Shown here: positions 28,968 through 37,249 of the stretch, in pieces | How positions within the stretch are numbered: the first letter of the stretch is position 1 | How the letters are laid out: the number at the start of each line of letters is the position of its first letter | From: Pelagibius sp965227505 | Lineage (GTDB): Bacteria; Pseudomonadota; Alphaproteobacteria; Kiloniellales; Kiloniellaceae | Assembly (NCBI RefSeq): GCF_965227505.1 | Contig: NZ_OZ245757.1 | Span: 4,402,001 to 4,466,000, forward strand | Reading direction: 5' to 3' | DNA length: 64,000 nucleotides | Translations under genes and position numbers: made by a program | Notes under the pieces: generated by a model | Seen by the model: the letters and a program-made list of their open reading frames with translations, nothing else | Told to the model about the DNA's origin: nothing | The model's database searches: none

Positions 28968-29153
28968 TCACGCCTCGAAGTCGATCTTCTGTCCCCGGTC
29001 GGGATCCGGATAGGGAAACCGCGGGGGCGGGTCTTTGGGTGCCGACTCTACCGGCCGGGCCGAGTCCGACTTGGCAGCGGGCGGGGCCTCGGGCACCACC
29101 GACTGCGTCGTCCCCGTATTGGCCAGCGGCACGGGGCTTGGTTGGATCTGCAT
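28968..29153 (-). CDS. Small proline-rich protein
   Basis: A 61-residue protein of unknown function, kept because an exact AGGAGG lies six bases before its ATG and the frame has coding-like codon use. It is rich in proline, with central PPRFPYPDPDRG and the C-terminus GQKIDFEA; there is no signal peptide or membrane segment, and it is probably unstructured. It is transcribed away from an AT-rich island that contains its promoter region, including the palindrome ATGTAATACAT at 29194-29204. No neighbour shares its strand closely, so its role is unknown. Confidence 0.6.
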   Translation of the reverse strand: MQIQPSPVPLANTGTTQSVVPEAPPAAKSDSARPVESAPKDPPPRFPYPDPDRGQKIDFEA

Positions 29154-29159
29154 TTGAAC

Positions 29160-29560
29160 CTCCTAAAGTTCAGGCAGTCATTCTACCATCTCTATGTAAT
29201 ACATCATGGCGCTTAAGTAAAGATTTAAATAAAATGCAAATAAAGACGAATTTAAATAAAATTTCATCTAATTTTTCTCATGAAAAATCATTGGGATAGG
29301 CGTATTTTATTTGGATTTCTGGTTGATTTCTAGATCAGTCCGCGCACGTGCTGCGCTAAACATGGTGATGAGGCGCCCTGTTGCGCCGTCTCTCAAAGCA
29401 TCCGCGGCAGGACTGCAGGGGGCGCCTTCCATGCCAAGGGGCTTGCGGTCAAAGGCTTTACCGCACCGCACATTTTTTTGCCGGCTGCAATATGTCCAGC
29501 TTCCAATCAACCGCTACATATAGTATAGCTTAACCAAATATTAACTTTCACTGGTAGGTG
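29160..29560. other. AT-rich non-coding island
   Basis: About 400 bases without a convincing gene, much richer in A+T than the rest of the window, above all at 29160-29340 and 29500-29560. It contains ATTTAAATAAAAT twice (29223-29235 and 29250-29262, period 27) and the palindrome ATGTAATACAT. It lies upstream of both the small proline-rich gene (leftward) and the ParA-like gene (rightward), so it is a divergent promoter region at least. Two short open frames here begin with TTG and lack ribosome-binding sites. Confidence 0.7.
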
Positions 29561-29669
29561 CGGGGAGCATACGCTTTCTTGCAGCGTTGAGGTAAGAGTT
29601 GCTGATGCCGCGTCGGGCCGCGGTCGGTCGGCTTCTGCGGGCTCTTGTCAATTGGGGGAGCGGGCGGTT

Positions 29670-30377
29670 GTGAAGGTTGTTGTTGTTGCATCCCAAAAGG
29701 GTGGATCCGGAAAGACGACGGTTGCCGGACACCTGGCGGTACAGGCTGAACTCAGCGGTCGTGGCCCGGTTGGGCTGATCGATGTCGATCCGCAGGGCAG
29801 CCTGGCGGACTGGTGGAATGAACGGGCGGCGCCCAATCCCTTTTTCATACAGACTGCCGTGCCGCGGCTGGCGCAGGACGTCAAGGAACTGGCGGCACAC
29901 GGCATGGAATTGCTGGTGATCGACACCCCGCCGGCGCTGACCGGGACCATCGCCGATGTCATCCGCGTCGCCGACCTGGTGGTCATCCCCACCCGGCCCA
30001 GCCCGCACGATCTGCGCTCGATCGGGGCGACCATGGAACTGGTCGAGCACCTGGGCAAGCCGCTGGTCTTCGTGGTCAACGGCGCCGCGCCCCGGGCGAA
30101 GATCACGGCGGAAGCCGTTTCTCTGCTGTCCCAGCACGGGCCCCTGGCCCCTTCGATCATTCATCAGAGGGTCGACTTCGCGGCTTCCATGATCGATGGC
30201 CGCACGGTGATGGAACTGCCTGGCGAATCCCGGTCGGCGCGCGAGATTGCCGCGCTTTGGGACTACCTCGACACCCGCCTGTTCGGCGTCAGGAGGCCGC
30301 GGCGGGTTCCCGCGATCCCGCCGGCCCTGACCGGCAGCGATCAGGCAAATCAGATCAAGGTTGAGGGCAGAGCCTGA
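29670..30377 (+). CDS. ParA/MinD-family ATPase
   Basis: A 235-residue deviant Walker-A ATPase (motif SQKGGSGKTTVAGHLA, with the signature lysine), switch region DVDPQGSLADWW and IDTPPALTG. Such ATPases position chromosomes, plasmids or protein clusters on nucleoid or membrane. I place the start at GTG 29670, with GGGGAG about nine bases upstream; the preceding TTG at 29652 is the alternative. No ParB gene or obvious parS is adjacent, so it is an orphan ParA. Only one base separates it from the SPOR-domain gene, which is its likely partner. Confidence 0.88.
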   Translation: MKVVVVASQKGGSGKTTVAGHLAVQAELSGRGPVGLIDVDPQGSLADWWNERAAPNPFFIQTAVPRLAQDVKELAAHGMELLVIDTPPALTGTIADVIRVADLVVIPTRPSPHDLRSIGATMELVEHLGKPLVFVVNGAAPRAKITAEAVSLLSQHGPLAPSIIHQRVDFAASMIDGRTVMELPGESRSAREIAALWDYLDTRLFGVRRPRRVPAIPPALTGSDQANQIKVEGRA

Positions 30378-30378
30378 G

Positions 30379-32796
30379 ATGACCCAAGCCAAGGCGGCTT
30401 CCCTGACCAGTGCGCTTTTCGCACGCAAAGGCGCTGCGTCACCGGCGAGCCTCGTGATCGCCGAACTGCAGGCGGATGAAGAGACCGAGAGCCTGCCCGG
30501 CGGCAAGCGCAAGGGCAGGGGCCGGGACTCCTCGGAACGGCGGCAGGCAAGGTTGCCCGAGATCGAGCAGGAACTGCCGCTGCTCGCCTTCGTCGATGCC
30601 CAGCGTGCGAACGACGGGCAGGCCCCCGAAACCGTGCATACCGAAACCGTGCATACCGAAGCCATGCATGCCGAAGCCGCGCAGGCCGGCGAAGACGGGC
30701 CTGTCGGCACGGATGGCGCGACCGGCGCTGCAGAGGATGATACGGAGGCCCAAGGGCCGGATGGCACCCTGACCGACCGCGTCGGGGAGCGGAACGGTGA
30801 GGCGAGCCCGGCGGCGAGCCTTCTGGACCGCAGTCCCCTCGGCTTGCGGAGCGAGGCTGAGGGGCCGCCTGAGCAGGCGCCGCCTCCCTCGGAAACACCC
30901 GAACCCGAGACGCTGGAGGTGGAAGCGGTCGAAACGGAACCCGGAGAGGCCGTTCCGTTTTCGCCTGCGCCTGTTGTCGGGGATCCTCTGGTCGCCGACC
31001 CTGCACCGACAGCCGCCGTGGCGCGCAAGGGCCCGGATCTCGCCGAAGGCGAGCAGGCTGAAGCCGGCATCATCGACGCCGAGATCGTCGAACCCGAGGA
31101 CCGGAGCGACCGGCCGGACGTCGTGGCGCAGCAGGACGCCGATGAACTGGACGACCCTGAACAGGGTGATCCAAAACAGGGCGACACCGAAGAAGACGGT
31201 GCTGATGGGGACCCCGGCCTTGCCGCAGCGCCGCTCGCCGCCAGCTCGGAACAGCCGGCATCCGCTATGCCTGCAGCAGGGAGCGACCCGGAACCGCGCG
31301 CGGAAACGGAGACCGCCGCGCTGGACAAGCCCGCCACGGCGGTCGCTGACGGCGCCGATCAGGGCGATGGTCTTCAGGACAGCCAGAGCGAAAAGGCCCA
31401 GAGCGAAAAGGCCCAGAGCGACGAGGCTGCAGCCATCGCCAAGCCCGATGCGCAAGACCCGCAGCGCACGTCGTCGGCGGTCAATCTGCGTCTGGCGCAG
31501 AAAATCGACGGACCCGCGGCCGCCCGCCGGCCCAAGGGCACTGCAGCGCCGACCTCCGCCACCCCCACCTCCGCCGGTCCCTCCTCCGTCATTGCCGGAC
31601 CGCGGCGGGACCATAGTGTCGGGCGGGACCGGAGTCCCTGGCGGATGGCCGCCGTGATCGCGGTCGGGGCTGCGCTCGGGTTCGGCGCCTATACTTTCTG
31701 GCCGCAGTCGACCGAAGCGCCGCAAACCGCGGGGGGCCCGGAGTTCTCGTCGGCACCGCAATCCTCGGCGCCCGCCGGAGAGAGCACCGCACAAGACGCC
31801 GGGCAGGACGCGGCGCAAGGTTCCGGGGCCGTCGCGCCGACCCCGTCCCCGGCGGTTGCCGCCGATGCCGGCGACCCGGCCGGGGGTGATGCGCAGGCGG
31901 AGCGCGATGCGCCGGACAATCCGGCCCTGCCATCCGAGGCTGCTGCATCACCCGAGCCCGCTGCCGATCCCTCCTTCGATATCATCCGGATCGAACCGAA
32001 CGGCCAGTCGATCATTGCCGGGCGTGCAGAGCCGCTCAGCGAGTGGATCCTGCTGAACAACGGTGAGCCCATCGGGACCGTCCAAGCCGATGTCAACGGT
32101 GAATGGGTGTTGCTGCCGGACTCCTCGCTGGTTCCCGGCGCCAACGATTTCAGCCTGGTGAGAAAGGCCGAGCGCGGGAAGGTCGAAATCCCGGCGACGA
32201 TCGGCCCGTCGTCCGAGGCCGTCGATGACGTGCCGGAAGCTCCGACGGGTACCGCGGAATCCGACCGCGGCGACGCCGGGGTGCTGGCGCCCCTGGGTAG
32301 CCGGGTGGTGGCGACGGAGGCGCCGGACCAGGGTCCCGGGGACGCAGAGGCCTTGGCGGAAGGTGCGGCGGCCGCGGTCGCTTTGCCGCGTCTGAAGCCG
32401 CAGGAGCTGCCGGCAGCCGTGCAGCGGTCTGCGGTCATCGACCTCGCGCCGGGCGGTGGCTATCAGGTGCAGTTCGCTTCGGTTCGGCAGAGCGACGCGG
32501 CCGAAAGGGAACGCGAGAGACTGATCGGCATCTTCCCGGCTCTTCTCGGCGGGCTCGGTCTCAGGGTGCAGGAAGCCACGATCGACGGCGCCGGGGTCTT
32601 CTATCGCCTGCGGACAGGTCCTATCGATGATCTGGGCAAGGCGCGCGAGCTCTGCCGGCGGCTGGAGGCTGAGGGGCAGGGCTGTCTTGTCGTCGTTCGC
32701 GCGGAGGACCCGCCGATGACGGGGCCTGACGCAGACCTGCTCGATCCGCCGGGGGCGATCCCGCCGCCGAACCAGCAGGCGGAAATCCCGGACTGA
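30379..32796 (+). CDS. Large disordered single-pass membrane protein with C-terminal SPOR domain
   Basis: An 805-residue protein probably tied to the division septum. Residues 1-420 are acidic, low-complexity and presumably cytosolic, with short internal repeats (TVHTE/AMHAEA units; QSEKA repeated). Residues about 421-443 form one membrane segment (MAAVIAVGAALGFGAYTFW). Outside are a proline/alanine-rich linker, an Ig-like module (about 532-600, PNGQSIIAGRAEPLSEW) often found in LysM proteins, and a SPOR domain (about 692-775, GGGYQVQFASVRQSDAA) that in known proteins binds glycan strands lacking stem peptides at septa. The ATG at 30379 follows the ParA-like stop by one base. It converges on mipZ, 13 bases away. 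Confidence 0.85.
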   Translation: MTQAKAASLTSALFARKGAASPASLVIAELQADEETESLPGGKRKGRGRDSSERRQARLPEIEQELPLLAFVDAQRANDGQAPETVHTETVHTEAMHAEAAQAGEDGPVGTDGATGAAEDDTEAQGPDGTLTDRVGERNGEASPAASLLDRSPLGLRSEAEGPPEQAPPPSETPEPETLEVEAVETEPGEAVPFSPAPVVGDPLVADPAPTAAVARKGPDLAEGEQAEAGIIDAEIVEPEDRSDRPDVVAQQDADELDDPEQGDPKQGDTEEDGADGDPGLAAAPLAASSEQPASAMPAAGSDPEPRAETETAALDKPATAVADGADQGDGLQDSQSEKAQSEKAQSDEAAAIAKPDAQDPQRTSSAVNLRLAQKIDGPAAARRPKGTAAPTSATPTSAGPSSVIAGPRRDHSVGRDRSPWRMAAVIAVGAALGFGAYTFWPQSTEAPQTAGGPEFSSAPQSSAPAGESTAQDAGQDAAQGSGAVAPTPSPAVAADAGDPAGGDAQAERDAPDNPALPSEAAASPEPAADPSFDIIRIEPNGQSIIAGRAEPLSEWILLNNGEPIGTVQADVNGEWVLLPDSSLVPGANDFSLVRKAERGKVEIPATIGPSSEAVDDVPEAPTGTAESDRGDAGVLAPLGSRVVATEAPDQGPGDAEALAEGAAAAVALPRLKPQELPAAVQRSAVIDLAPGGGYQVQFASVRQSDAAERERERLIGIFPALLGGLGLRVQEATIDGAGVFYRLRTGPIDDLGKARELCRRLEAEGQGCLVVVRAEDPPMTGPDADLLDPPGAIPPPNQQAEIPD

Positions 32797-32809
32797 AGAC
32801 GCGCCGCTG

Positions 32810-33670
32810 TCAGGCGCTGCCGGTGTCGTAGAGGCCGATCGCTTCCAGAACGTCCTTGATCTCGCGGCGTGCGGCCGCATGGCTGCTGGTTTCCCCTTCC
32901 TCGGGCAGGTCCAGGGCCGTCAGCCCGCTCAGGAAGAGTTCGCGGAAGACCACCCGCTCGCTGACGCCCGGAGCGACGCGAAATCCGATGCGCTTCGACA
33001 GGACGGACAGCAGGTTGCTGATCTCGCGCATGTTGCGGGCTTCGATGTGCGCCAGCCGGTTGCGCAGCACCACCCAGTCGATCGGCGGCCGTCCTGTGAC
33101 CACGCGCTGGTTGTTCTGTTCCCAGACCAGTTGGCTGTAGACGCTCGGCGCTTCGACCAGCCGGTCCTTGCGGTTGATGCGCGCCAGGACCTCGATGTCC
33201 AAGAGGCTGTCGTTCAAGGGTGTCACGAGGGTGTCCGCGAAGCGGTGCCCCAGCCGGCAGAGCGAGGAATCGCTGCCCGGTGTGTCGATGACGACGAAGT
33301 CGCAGCCCTGCGCCTCGGCCAGTGCCGCGCGCAGGCGCCGTTCTTCGTCGTCCATGGCTTCCTGACGATCGGCGGCGGCGGAGCGTTCGACCACTGTGTG
33401 GCGCGGCAGTTCCAGCGTCCGTCCGCTGCGCTGGGCGTAGTCTTCACGGTTCTTGAAGAATGCGGACAGCGTTGCCTGGCGGGAATCCAGGTCGAGAGTC
33501 GCGACCTTGAATCCCAGCTTCATCAAGGCGACGCTGAGGTTGATGGCTGTGGTCGACTTGCCGGTGCCGCCCTTCTCGCTGCCGACGACGACGACATAGG
33601 GTCCATTGTCGTCAGGCTGGTCCTGAACCCAGTCTTCCTCTGACTCGACGGTCGCCCCCTGCATGCTCAT
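32810..33670 (-). CDS. mipZ: Division-plane positioning ATPase MipZ
   Basis: A 286-residue ParA-like ATPase that in Caulobacter forms a pole-to-midcell gradient and inhibits FtsZ, restricting division to midcell. The deviant Walker A is VVVVGSEKGGTGKSTTAINL; DLDSRQATLSAFFKNRE and FVVIDTPGSDS are switch regions. The later NQRVVTGRPPIDWVVLRNRL and SGLTALDLPEEG blocks are specific to MipZ. Two closely spaced ATGs (33670 and 33664) could start it; neither has a clear ribosome-binding site. It is convergent with the ParA-SPOR operon, an unusual closeness of two Par-type ATPases. Confidence 0.92.
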   Translation of the reverse strand: MSMQGATVESEEDWVQDQPDDNGPYVVVVGSEKGGTGKSTTAINLSVALMKLGFKVATLDLDSRQATLSAFFKNREDYAQRSGRTLELPRHTVVERSAAADRQEAMDDEERRLRAALAEAQGCDFVVIDTPGSDSSLCRLGHRFADTLVTPLNDSLLDIEVLARINRKDRLVEAPSVYSQLVWEQNNQRVVTGRPPIDWVVLRNRLAHIEARNMREISNLLSVLSKRIGFRVAPGVSERVVFRELFLSGLTALDLPEEGETSSHAAARREIKDVLEAIGLYDTGSA

Positions 33671-33822
33671 GACGCTAGCACAGCGCGAACGGGAGTTCAC
33701 CGTATTGTCGCAACGGGAGGTATAGAAATCCGCGCTGCCGCCTGTCGCCCTGGCGTTCCGCCCACCGCCGGCTCTGACCCCGGCCGATCCATCGGCATTC
33801 CCTCACAACAACGGTCCCCCCA

Positions 33823-33852
33823 AGAAAAGCCCCTTCCAGAAAAGCCCTTTCC
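33823..33852 (+). repeat. 15-bp near-perfect tandem duplication
   Basis: AGAAAAGCCCCTTCC is followed directly by a copy with one change (AGAAAAGCCCTTTCC), in the spacer upstream of mipZ. Confidence 0.8.
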
Positions 33853-33896
33853 AGCGCCGTCACTCCCAGAACGGCTTCCTCCCGAACAACCTCGTT

Positions 33897-34466
33897 TTAG
33901 AACAGCACCGTCCAGCTTTCCGTATCGCGGGCGGCGGCAGCCTGGGCGACGGTTGAGTGGCCGCCAGGGGACACCATTCTCAGATGTTCCGCCTCTTGTT
34001 CGCCGCCGAGATCTTCCGGCTGTTCGGCTTTTTCGGGCTCGAGACTGGGGCCTCTCTCCGGCTGGCCCACGCTTTCGGCGACGTTGCCTTTCAGGGCGGC
34101 CAGCCGCCGGGCCAGAACCTCGGTCTTGGCCCAGGCCAGGAACTCCTTGCCCTCCGTGTTCTTATGCACGGCCGCCCATTGCTGGCGCTTGTCCGAGCGC
34201 ATGGCAAAGGCAATGTTCTCGCCTTCCAACCCGCAGTCGAGCGACTGGGTATAGGGCGGCACCTTGCCGCCCCAGATCTCCGAGATGACGTTCCAGGAGA
34301 AGCCTTCCTTGACCAGCAGTTCCATCATCACCTGATCGAACTCGCCGCGCGCCAGTTCCAGCGCATAGCTGATCATGCAGTCCAGTTCCTGGCTGCCTTC
34401 GGAAGCGCTTTCAAGTTCGGAGATGACGCGCGTGATGATGTCGCCTTCCGGCGTATTCCGATCCAT
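33897..34466 (-). CDS. Hypothetical protein
   Basis: A 189-residue acidic soluble protein I do not recognise. Residues 1-120 look folded (WNVISEIWGGKVPPYTQSLD, then DKRQQWAAVHKNTEGKEFLA, then a helical WAKTEVLARRLAALKG); the rest is a charged, probably disordered tail. GGGGAG precedes the ATG at 34466. The PPYT-LD-WAAV layout loosely recalls phage ABA-sandwich proteins, but no phage gene is nearby, so I do not assign it. It is transcribed toward mipZ with a 230-base gap. Confidence 0.65.
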   Translation of the reverse strand: MDRNTPEGDIITRVISELESASEGSQELDCMISYALELARGEFDQVMMELLVKEGFSWNVISEIWGGKVPPYTQSLDCGLEGENIAFAMRSDKRQQWAAVHKNTEGKEFLAWAKTEVLARRLAALKGNVAESVGQPERGPSLEPEKAEQPEDLGGEQEAEHLRMVSPGGHSTVAQAAAARDTESWTVLF

Positions 34467-34722
34467 GCTCCCCGTCCCCAGACCCTCGGTTGAAGTGTAC
34501 TGATTTTGCGATGGAAGAGAAGCGCCCCTACCTCGAATTCACAAAAAATAGATTTGCTTATGGTTAATTTCGCGCCGCAAAACTACCTCTGGTATCCGGA
34601 CCCTGCGGCCGGAGTCACATCCCGGCGCAGAGACGTTCCGGGCTTGACGGAATCGCCGGAGGCATTCGATCAAACCGTCGGGTCCGCTCTAGCGGTTGAA
34701 AGTAGACAGGTCTGCCGCGCTT

Positions 34723-34763
34723 CGCGGGATCACCGAGCGGTGCCGGCGTAGCGTGATCCCGCG
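34723..34763 (-). terminator. Inverted repeat just downstream of pyrE
   Basis: CGCGGGATCAC and GTGATCCCGCG form an 11-pair perfect stem around a 19-base spacer, beginning at the base next to the pyrE stop. There is no T-run after it, so it may be a Rho-type or 3'-end-protecting hairpin and not a classical intrinsic terminator. Apart from an AT-rich stretch near 34530-34590, the 300-base spacer up to the hypothetical gene holds nothing else I can name. Confidence 0.45.
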
Positions 34764-35453
34764 CTAGCCGTTCGACGTGGCCTGCGTGTCCGGCGTCCAG
34801 CTTTCCGGGTCCTGCAGGAAGTGCCGCACCGCCTCGACCTCGGCCCCTTTGAGGTAGCCGGTCTGTTCGGCAACCGCGAGAGCGTCCCACCAGGTTGCAA
34901 GAGCATGCAGCGTCACACCCTGTTCCTGCAGGGCGGCGACGCCCTCAGGGAAAATGCCGTAGTGGAAGACTACGAAAGTATGGGCGACCTCTGTGCCGGC
35001 CTTACGCAGCGCATCGACGAAGGCGAGCTTGGAGCCGCCGTCGGTGGCGAGGTCTTCAACCAGAAGTACCCGGCTGCCTTCCGGCAGATGTCCTTCGATC
35101 TGGGCGTTGCGGCCGAAGCCTTTCGGCTGCTTGCGCACATAGACCATCGGCAGGCCCAGGCGCTCGGCGATCCAGGCTGCGAAGGGAATGCCCGCCGTCT
35201 CGCCGCCGGCGATGCAGTCGATGGATTCATAACCCACTTCGCGTTTGATCAGTTCGCAGCCGAAGTCCATGAGCTGCGCCCGGGCACGCGGAAAGGAGAT
35301 GATCTTGCGGCAGTCGACGTAGACCGGGCTGACCCGGCCGGAGGTGAAGGTGAAGGGCTCCTGCGGGCGAAAAAGGATCGCTTCGATTTCCAGCAGAATC
35401 CGGGCCGTGACCGCCGCCATGGCTTGCCCGTCGGTTGTGCTTGCCGCGTGCAT
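34764..35453 (-). CDS. pyrE: Orotate phosphoribosyltransferase
   Basis: Converts orotate and PRPP to orotidine monophosphate, fifth step of pyrimidine synthesis. The 229-residue protein has FTSGRVSPVYVDCRKIISFP, the catalytic-loop block YVRKQPKGFGRNAQIEG and the PRPP-binding motif RVLLVEDLATDGGSK. The ATG at 35453 has GAGGA upstream; an ATG 11 codons later is possible. It is a single-gene unit with a strong inverted repeat at its end. Confidence 0.95.
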   Translation of the reverse strand: MHAASTTDGQAMAAVTARILLEIEAILFRPQEPFTFTSGRVSPVYVDCRKIISFPRARAQLMDFGCELIKREVGYESIDCIAGGETAGIPFAAWIAERLGLPMVYVRKQPKGFGRNAQIEGHLPEGSRVLLVEDLATDGGSKLAFVDALRKAGTEVAHTFVVFHYGIFPEGVAALQEQGVTLHALATWWDALAVAEQTGYLKGAEVEAVRHFLQDPESWTPDTQATSNG

Positions 35454-35575
35454 CGTCCGTCCTCAAGGTTCGGCCTCTGGCCGGGACCTCTGCCGCGCTG
35501 GGGTCCGTGCCAGCCTTCGTTTGAGCCGGTTTTAGCCCCTTCGCCCGAGTCGAGCAAACGCCACCGTGAGGCGGA

Positions 35576-36904
35576 CTATTCGGCCCCGCGGGAAACTGTT
35601 GCCGCCGGCCGGGCAGCCAGGGCGATCTTGGCGAGGAAGTAGCCGAGGAAGGCGATCACCGCCGCCGCGGTCATCACGGCGACCATGGGGGTGGCGGTGT
35701 CGCTCTGCAGATGCCCGACCACAAGGGTGGCAACGCCGCCGACCATCATCTGCAGGAAGCCGAGCAGGCCCGATGCGGTGCCGGCCAGGTCCGGGCGCAC
35801 GGAGATCGCGGAGGCGGTCGCATTGGGCAGGCTGAGGCCGTTGGCCAGCCCGATGAACATGACCGGGCCGAACAGCATGAGGGGCGTCATCTCGCCCGAG
35901 AGCGCGAGGCCGGTCAGCAGAGCCACGCCCATGAGGGCAAGCGCGCTGCCCGCCAGTGTCATGCGTTCCGGCCCGACCTTGGTCGACAGCCGGCCGGCCA
36001 GGAAGTTGCCGGTCATGTAGCTGGCGGCATTCAGCATGAAGTAGAGACCGTACTCGCTGGGCGGGCGGCCCATCACTTCGATCATCATGTAGGGGGCGCC
36101 GGCGAGGAAGGCGAAGAACACCGCCGTTGTGAAGGAGACGTTGATCGCATAGCCGGTAAAGGCCGTGTCCCGGAGCAGCGTCCCGAAACCCCGGATCATG
36201 CTGGCCGGTCCGGCAACGGCGTCGCGGTCGAAGTGGGTCTCGATCAGCAGGAACCAGGCGAGGGCCAGCACCACGGCGCCCACCAGCAGCACCAGGAAGA
36301 AGGAGGCGCGCCAGCCGAAGAGATCGTCGGTGAAGCCGCCCAGCAGGGGCGCCACCATCGGGGCGACCACCATGGCCATGGTGATATAGCCGATCATGCT
36401 GGCCGACTCGCTGCGGTCGTGGGTGTCGCGCACGATGGCGCGGCCCAGCACCAGACCGGCACAGCCGCCCACGGCCTGGATCACCCGGCCGACGATCAGC
36501 ATGGCGATGCTCTCGGCCAGCGCGCAGAGCAGGGTGCCCAGGAGAAACAGCAGGATGCCCCACAGCAGCACCGGCCGGCGCCCGAAGCGGTCGGAGAGGG
36601 GCCCCAGGAAGAGCTGCGAGACGGCGACGCCAAAAAGGTAGAGCGTCAGCGTCAGTTGGATGGTGCCGTAGTCGGTGTTGAAGACCGCCTGCATGCCCGG
36701 CATGGAGGGGATGAAGATGTTCAAGGCCAGGGGGCCGAGGGCGGTGACGGCGATGAGGATGCCCAGCGAAGGCCGGCGCACCGCACCGGTCTGAAGGCCC
36801 GCGCCGGTGACGGTGCGCGGCATGGCCTGGGACGGCGTCGACGAAGCTCCGGCTGCCGCCTCGGGCTGCCGGTGTTCGTCCCGCTCGTCGCTCGTCTCGC
36901 GCAT
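35576..36904 (-). CDS. MFS multidrug transporter, Bcr/CflA family
   Basis: A 442-residue inner-membrane exporter with about 12 membrane segments in the drug:H+ antiporter-1 fold. Family marks are LGPLALNIFIPSMPGMQAVF in the first segment, LGPLSDRFGRRPVLLWG after segment 2 and QAVGGCAGLVLGRAIVRD. A hydrophilic stretch of about 45 residues precedes the first membrane segment. GGGGAGAGAA precedes the ATG at 36904, which I prefer over starts further upstream. It is divergent from a second MFS exporter. The substrate is unknown. Confidence 0.92.
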   Translation of the reverse strand: MRETSDERDEHRQPEAAAGASSTPSQAMPRTVTGAGLQTGAVRRPSLGILIAVTALGPLALNIFIPSMPGMQAVFNTDYGTIQLTLTLYLFGVAVSQLFLGPLSDRFGRRPVLLWGILLFLLGTLLCALAESIAMLIVGRVIQAVGGCAGLVLGRAIVRDTHDRSESASMIGYITMAMVVAPMVAPLLGGFTDDLFGWRASFFLVLLVGAVVLALAWFLLIETHFDRDAVAGPASMIRGFGTLLRDTAFTGYAINVSFTTAVFFAFLAGAPYMMIEVMGRPPSEYGLYFMLNAASYMTGNFLAGRLSTKVGPERMTLAGSALALMGVALLTGLALSGEMTPLMLFGPVMFIGLANGLSLPNATASAISVRPDLAGTASGLLGFLQMMVGGVATLVVGHLQSDTATPMVAVMTAAAVIAFLGYFLAKIALAARPAATVSRGAE

Positions 36905-37118
36905 TTCTCTCCCCGGTTGGGCCATTGGGTCAGGCCGTGCTTGACGAGGGTGCACCGCTCGACTGCTGCAACCGCAATGGCCGCAATCGCAATGGCGGAG
37001 GTCCCGGTCGCATTCCATCCCCTTGCGCCGGCCGCAAAGAACACTCAGCTTAGGAAATCAGAGAAACCTGCCCGGCGGCCGGATCTGTCTTCTCCCGGCC
37101 CTTTGCGGACCCGCCGAA

Positions 37119-37228
37119 ATGACACTCTTCTTTGCGGTGACTGTTACACGAAGATGATACCTCTGCGGGAACAAAGCCAGTGACTTGTCCGCATAGCTGC
37201 CCTGTTTCCCGGAAAACAGCCTTTTTTT
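37119..37228 (+). promoter_or_regulatory. Possible attenuator: short leader frame plus terminator
   Basis: In the 345-base spacer between two divergent MFS genes, a 12-codon frame (37119-37157, MTLFFAVTVTRR then TGA) is followed by the hairpin CTGTTT-6-AAACAG at 37202-37219, then CC and seven Ts (37222-37228). The hairpin is a plausible intrinsic terminator only 22 bases before the exporter start codon. The leader has a weak ribosome-binding site. Regulation by translation of the leader is inference; the terminator is the better-supported half. Confidence 0.4.
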
Positions 37229-37249
37229 GAGAGCGAGCCAGGACCGACG

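Noticed and set aside
29307..29523. Two overlapping short frames of about 67-70 codons on opposite strands
   Set aside because: Both begin with TTG, neither has a ribosome-binding site, and the products show no protein-like features.
33675..33863. A 62-codon minus-strand frame upstream of mipZ
   Set aside because: It contains a tandem duplication, starts at a GTG too close to its putative ribosome-binding site, and shows no conserved-looking sequence.
33897..34466. Assignment of the hypothetical protein to a phage ABA-sandwich family
   Set aside because: The resemblance is loose, key positions cannot be confirmed by eye, and no phage genes surround it.
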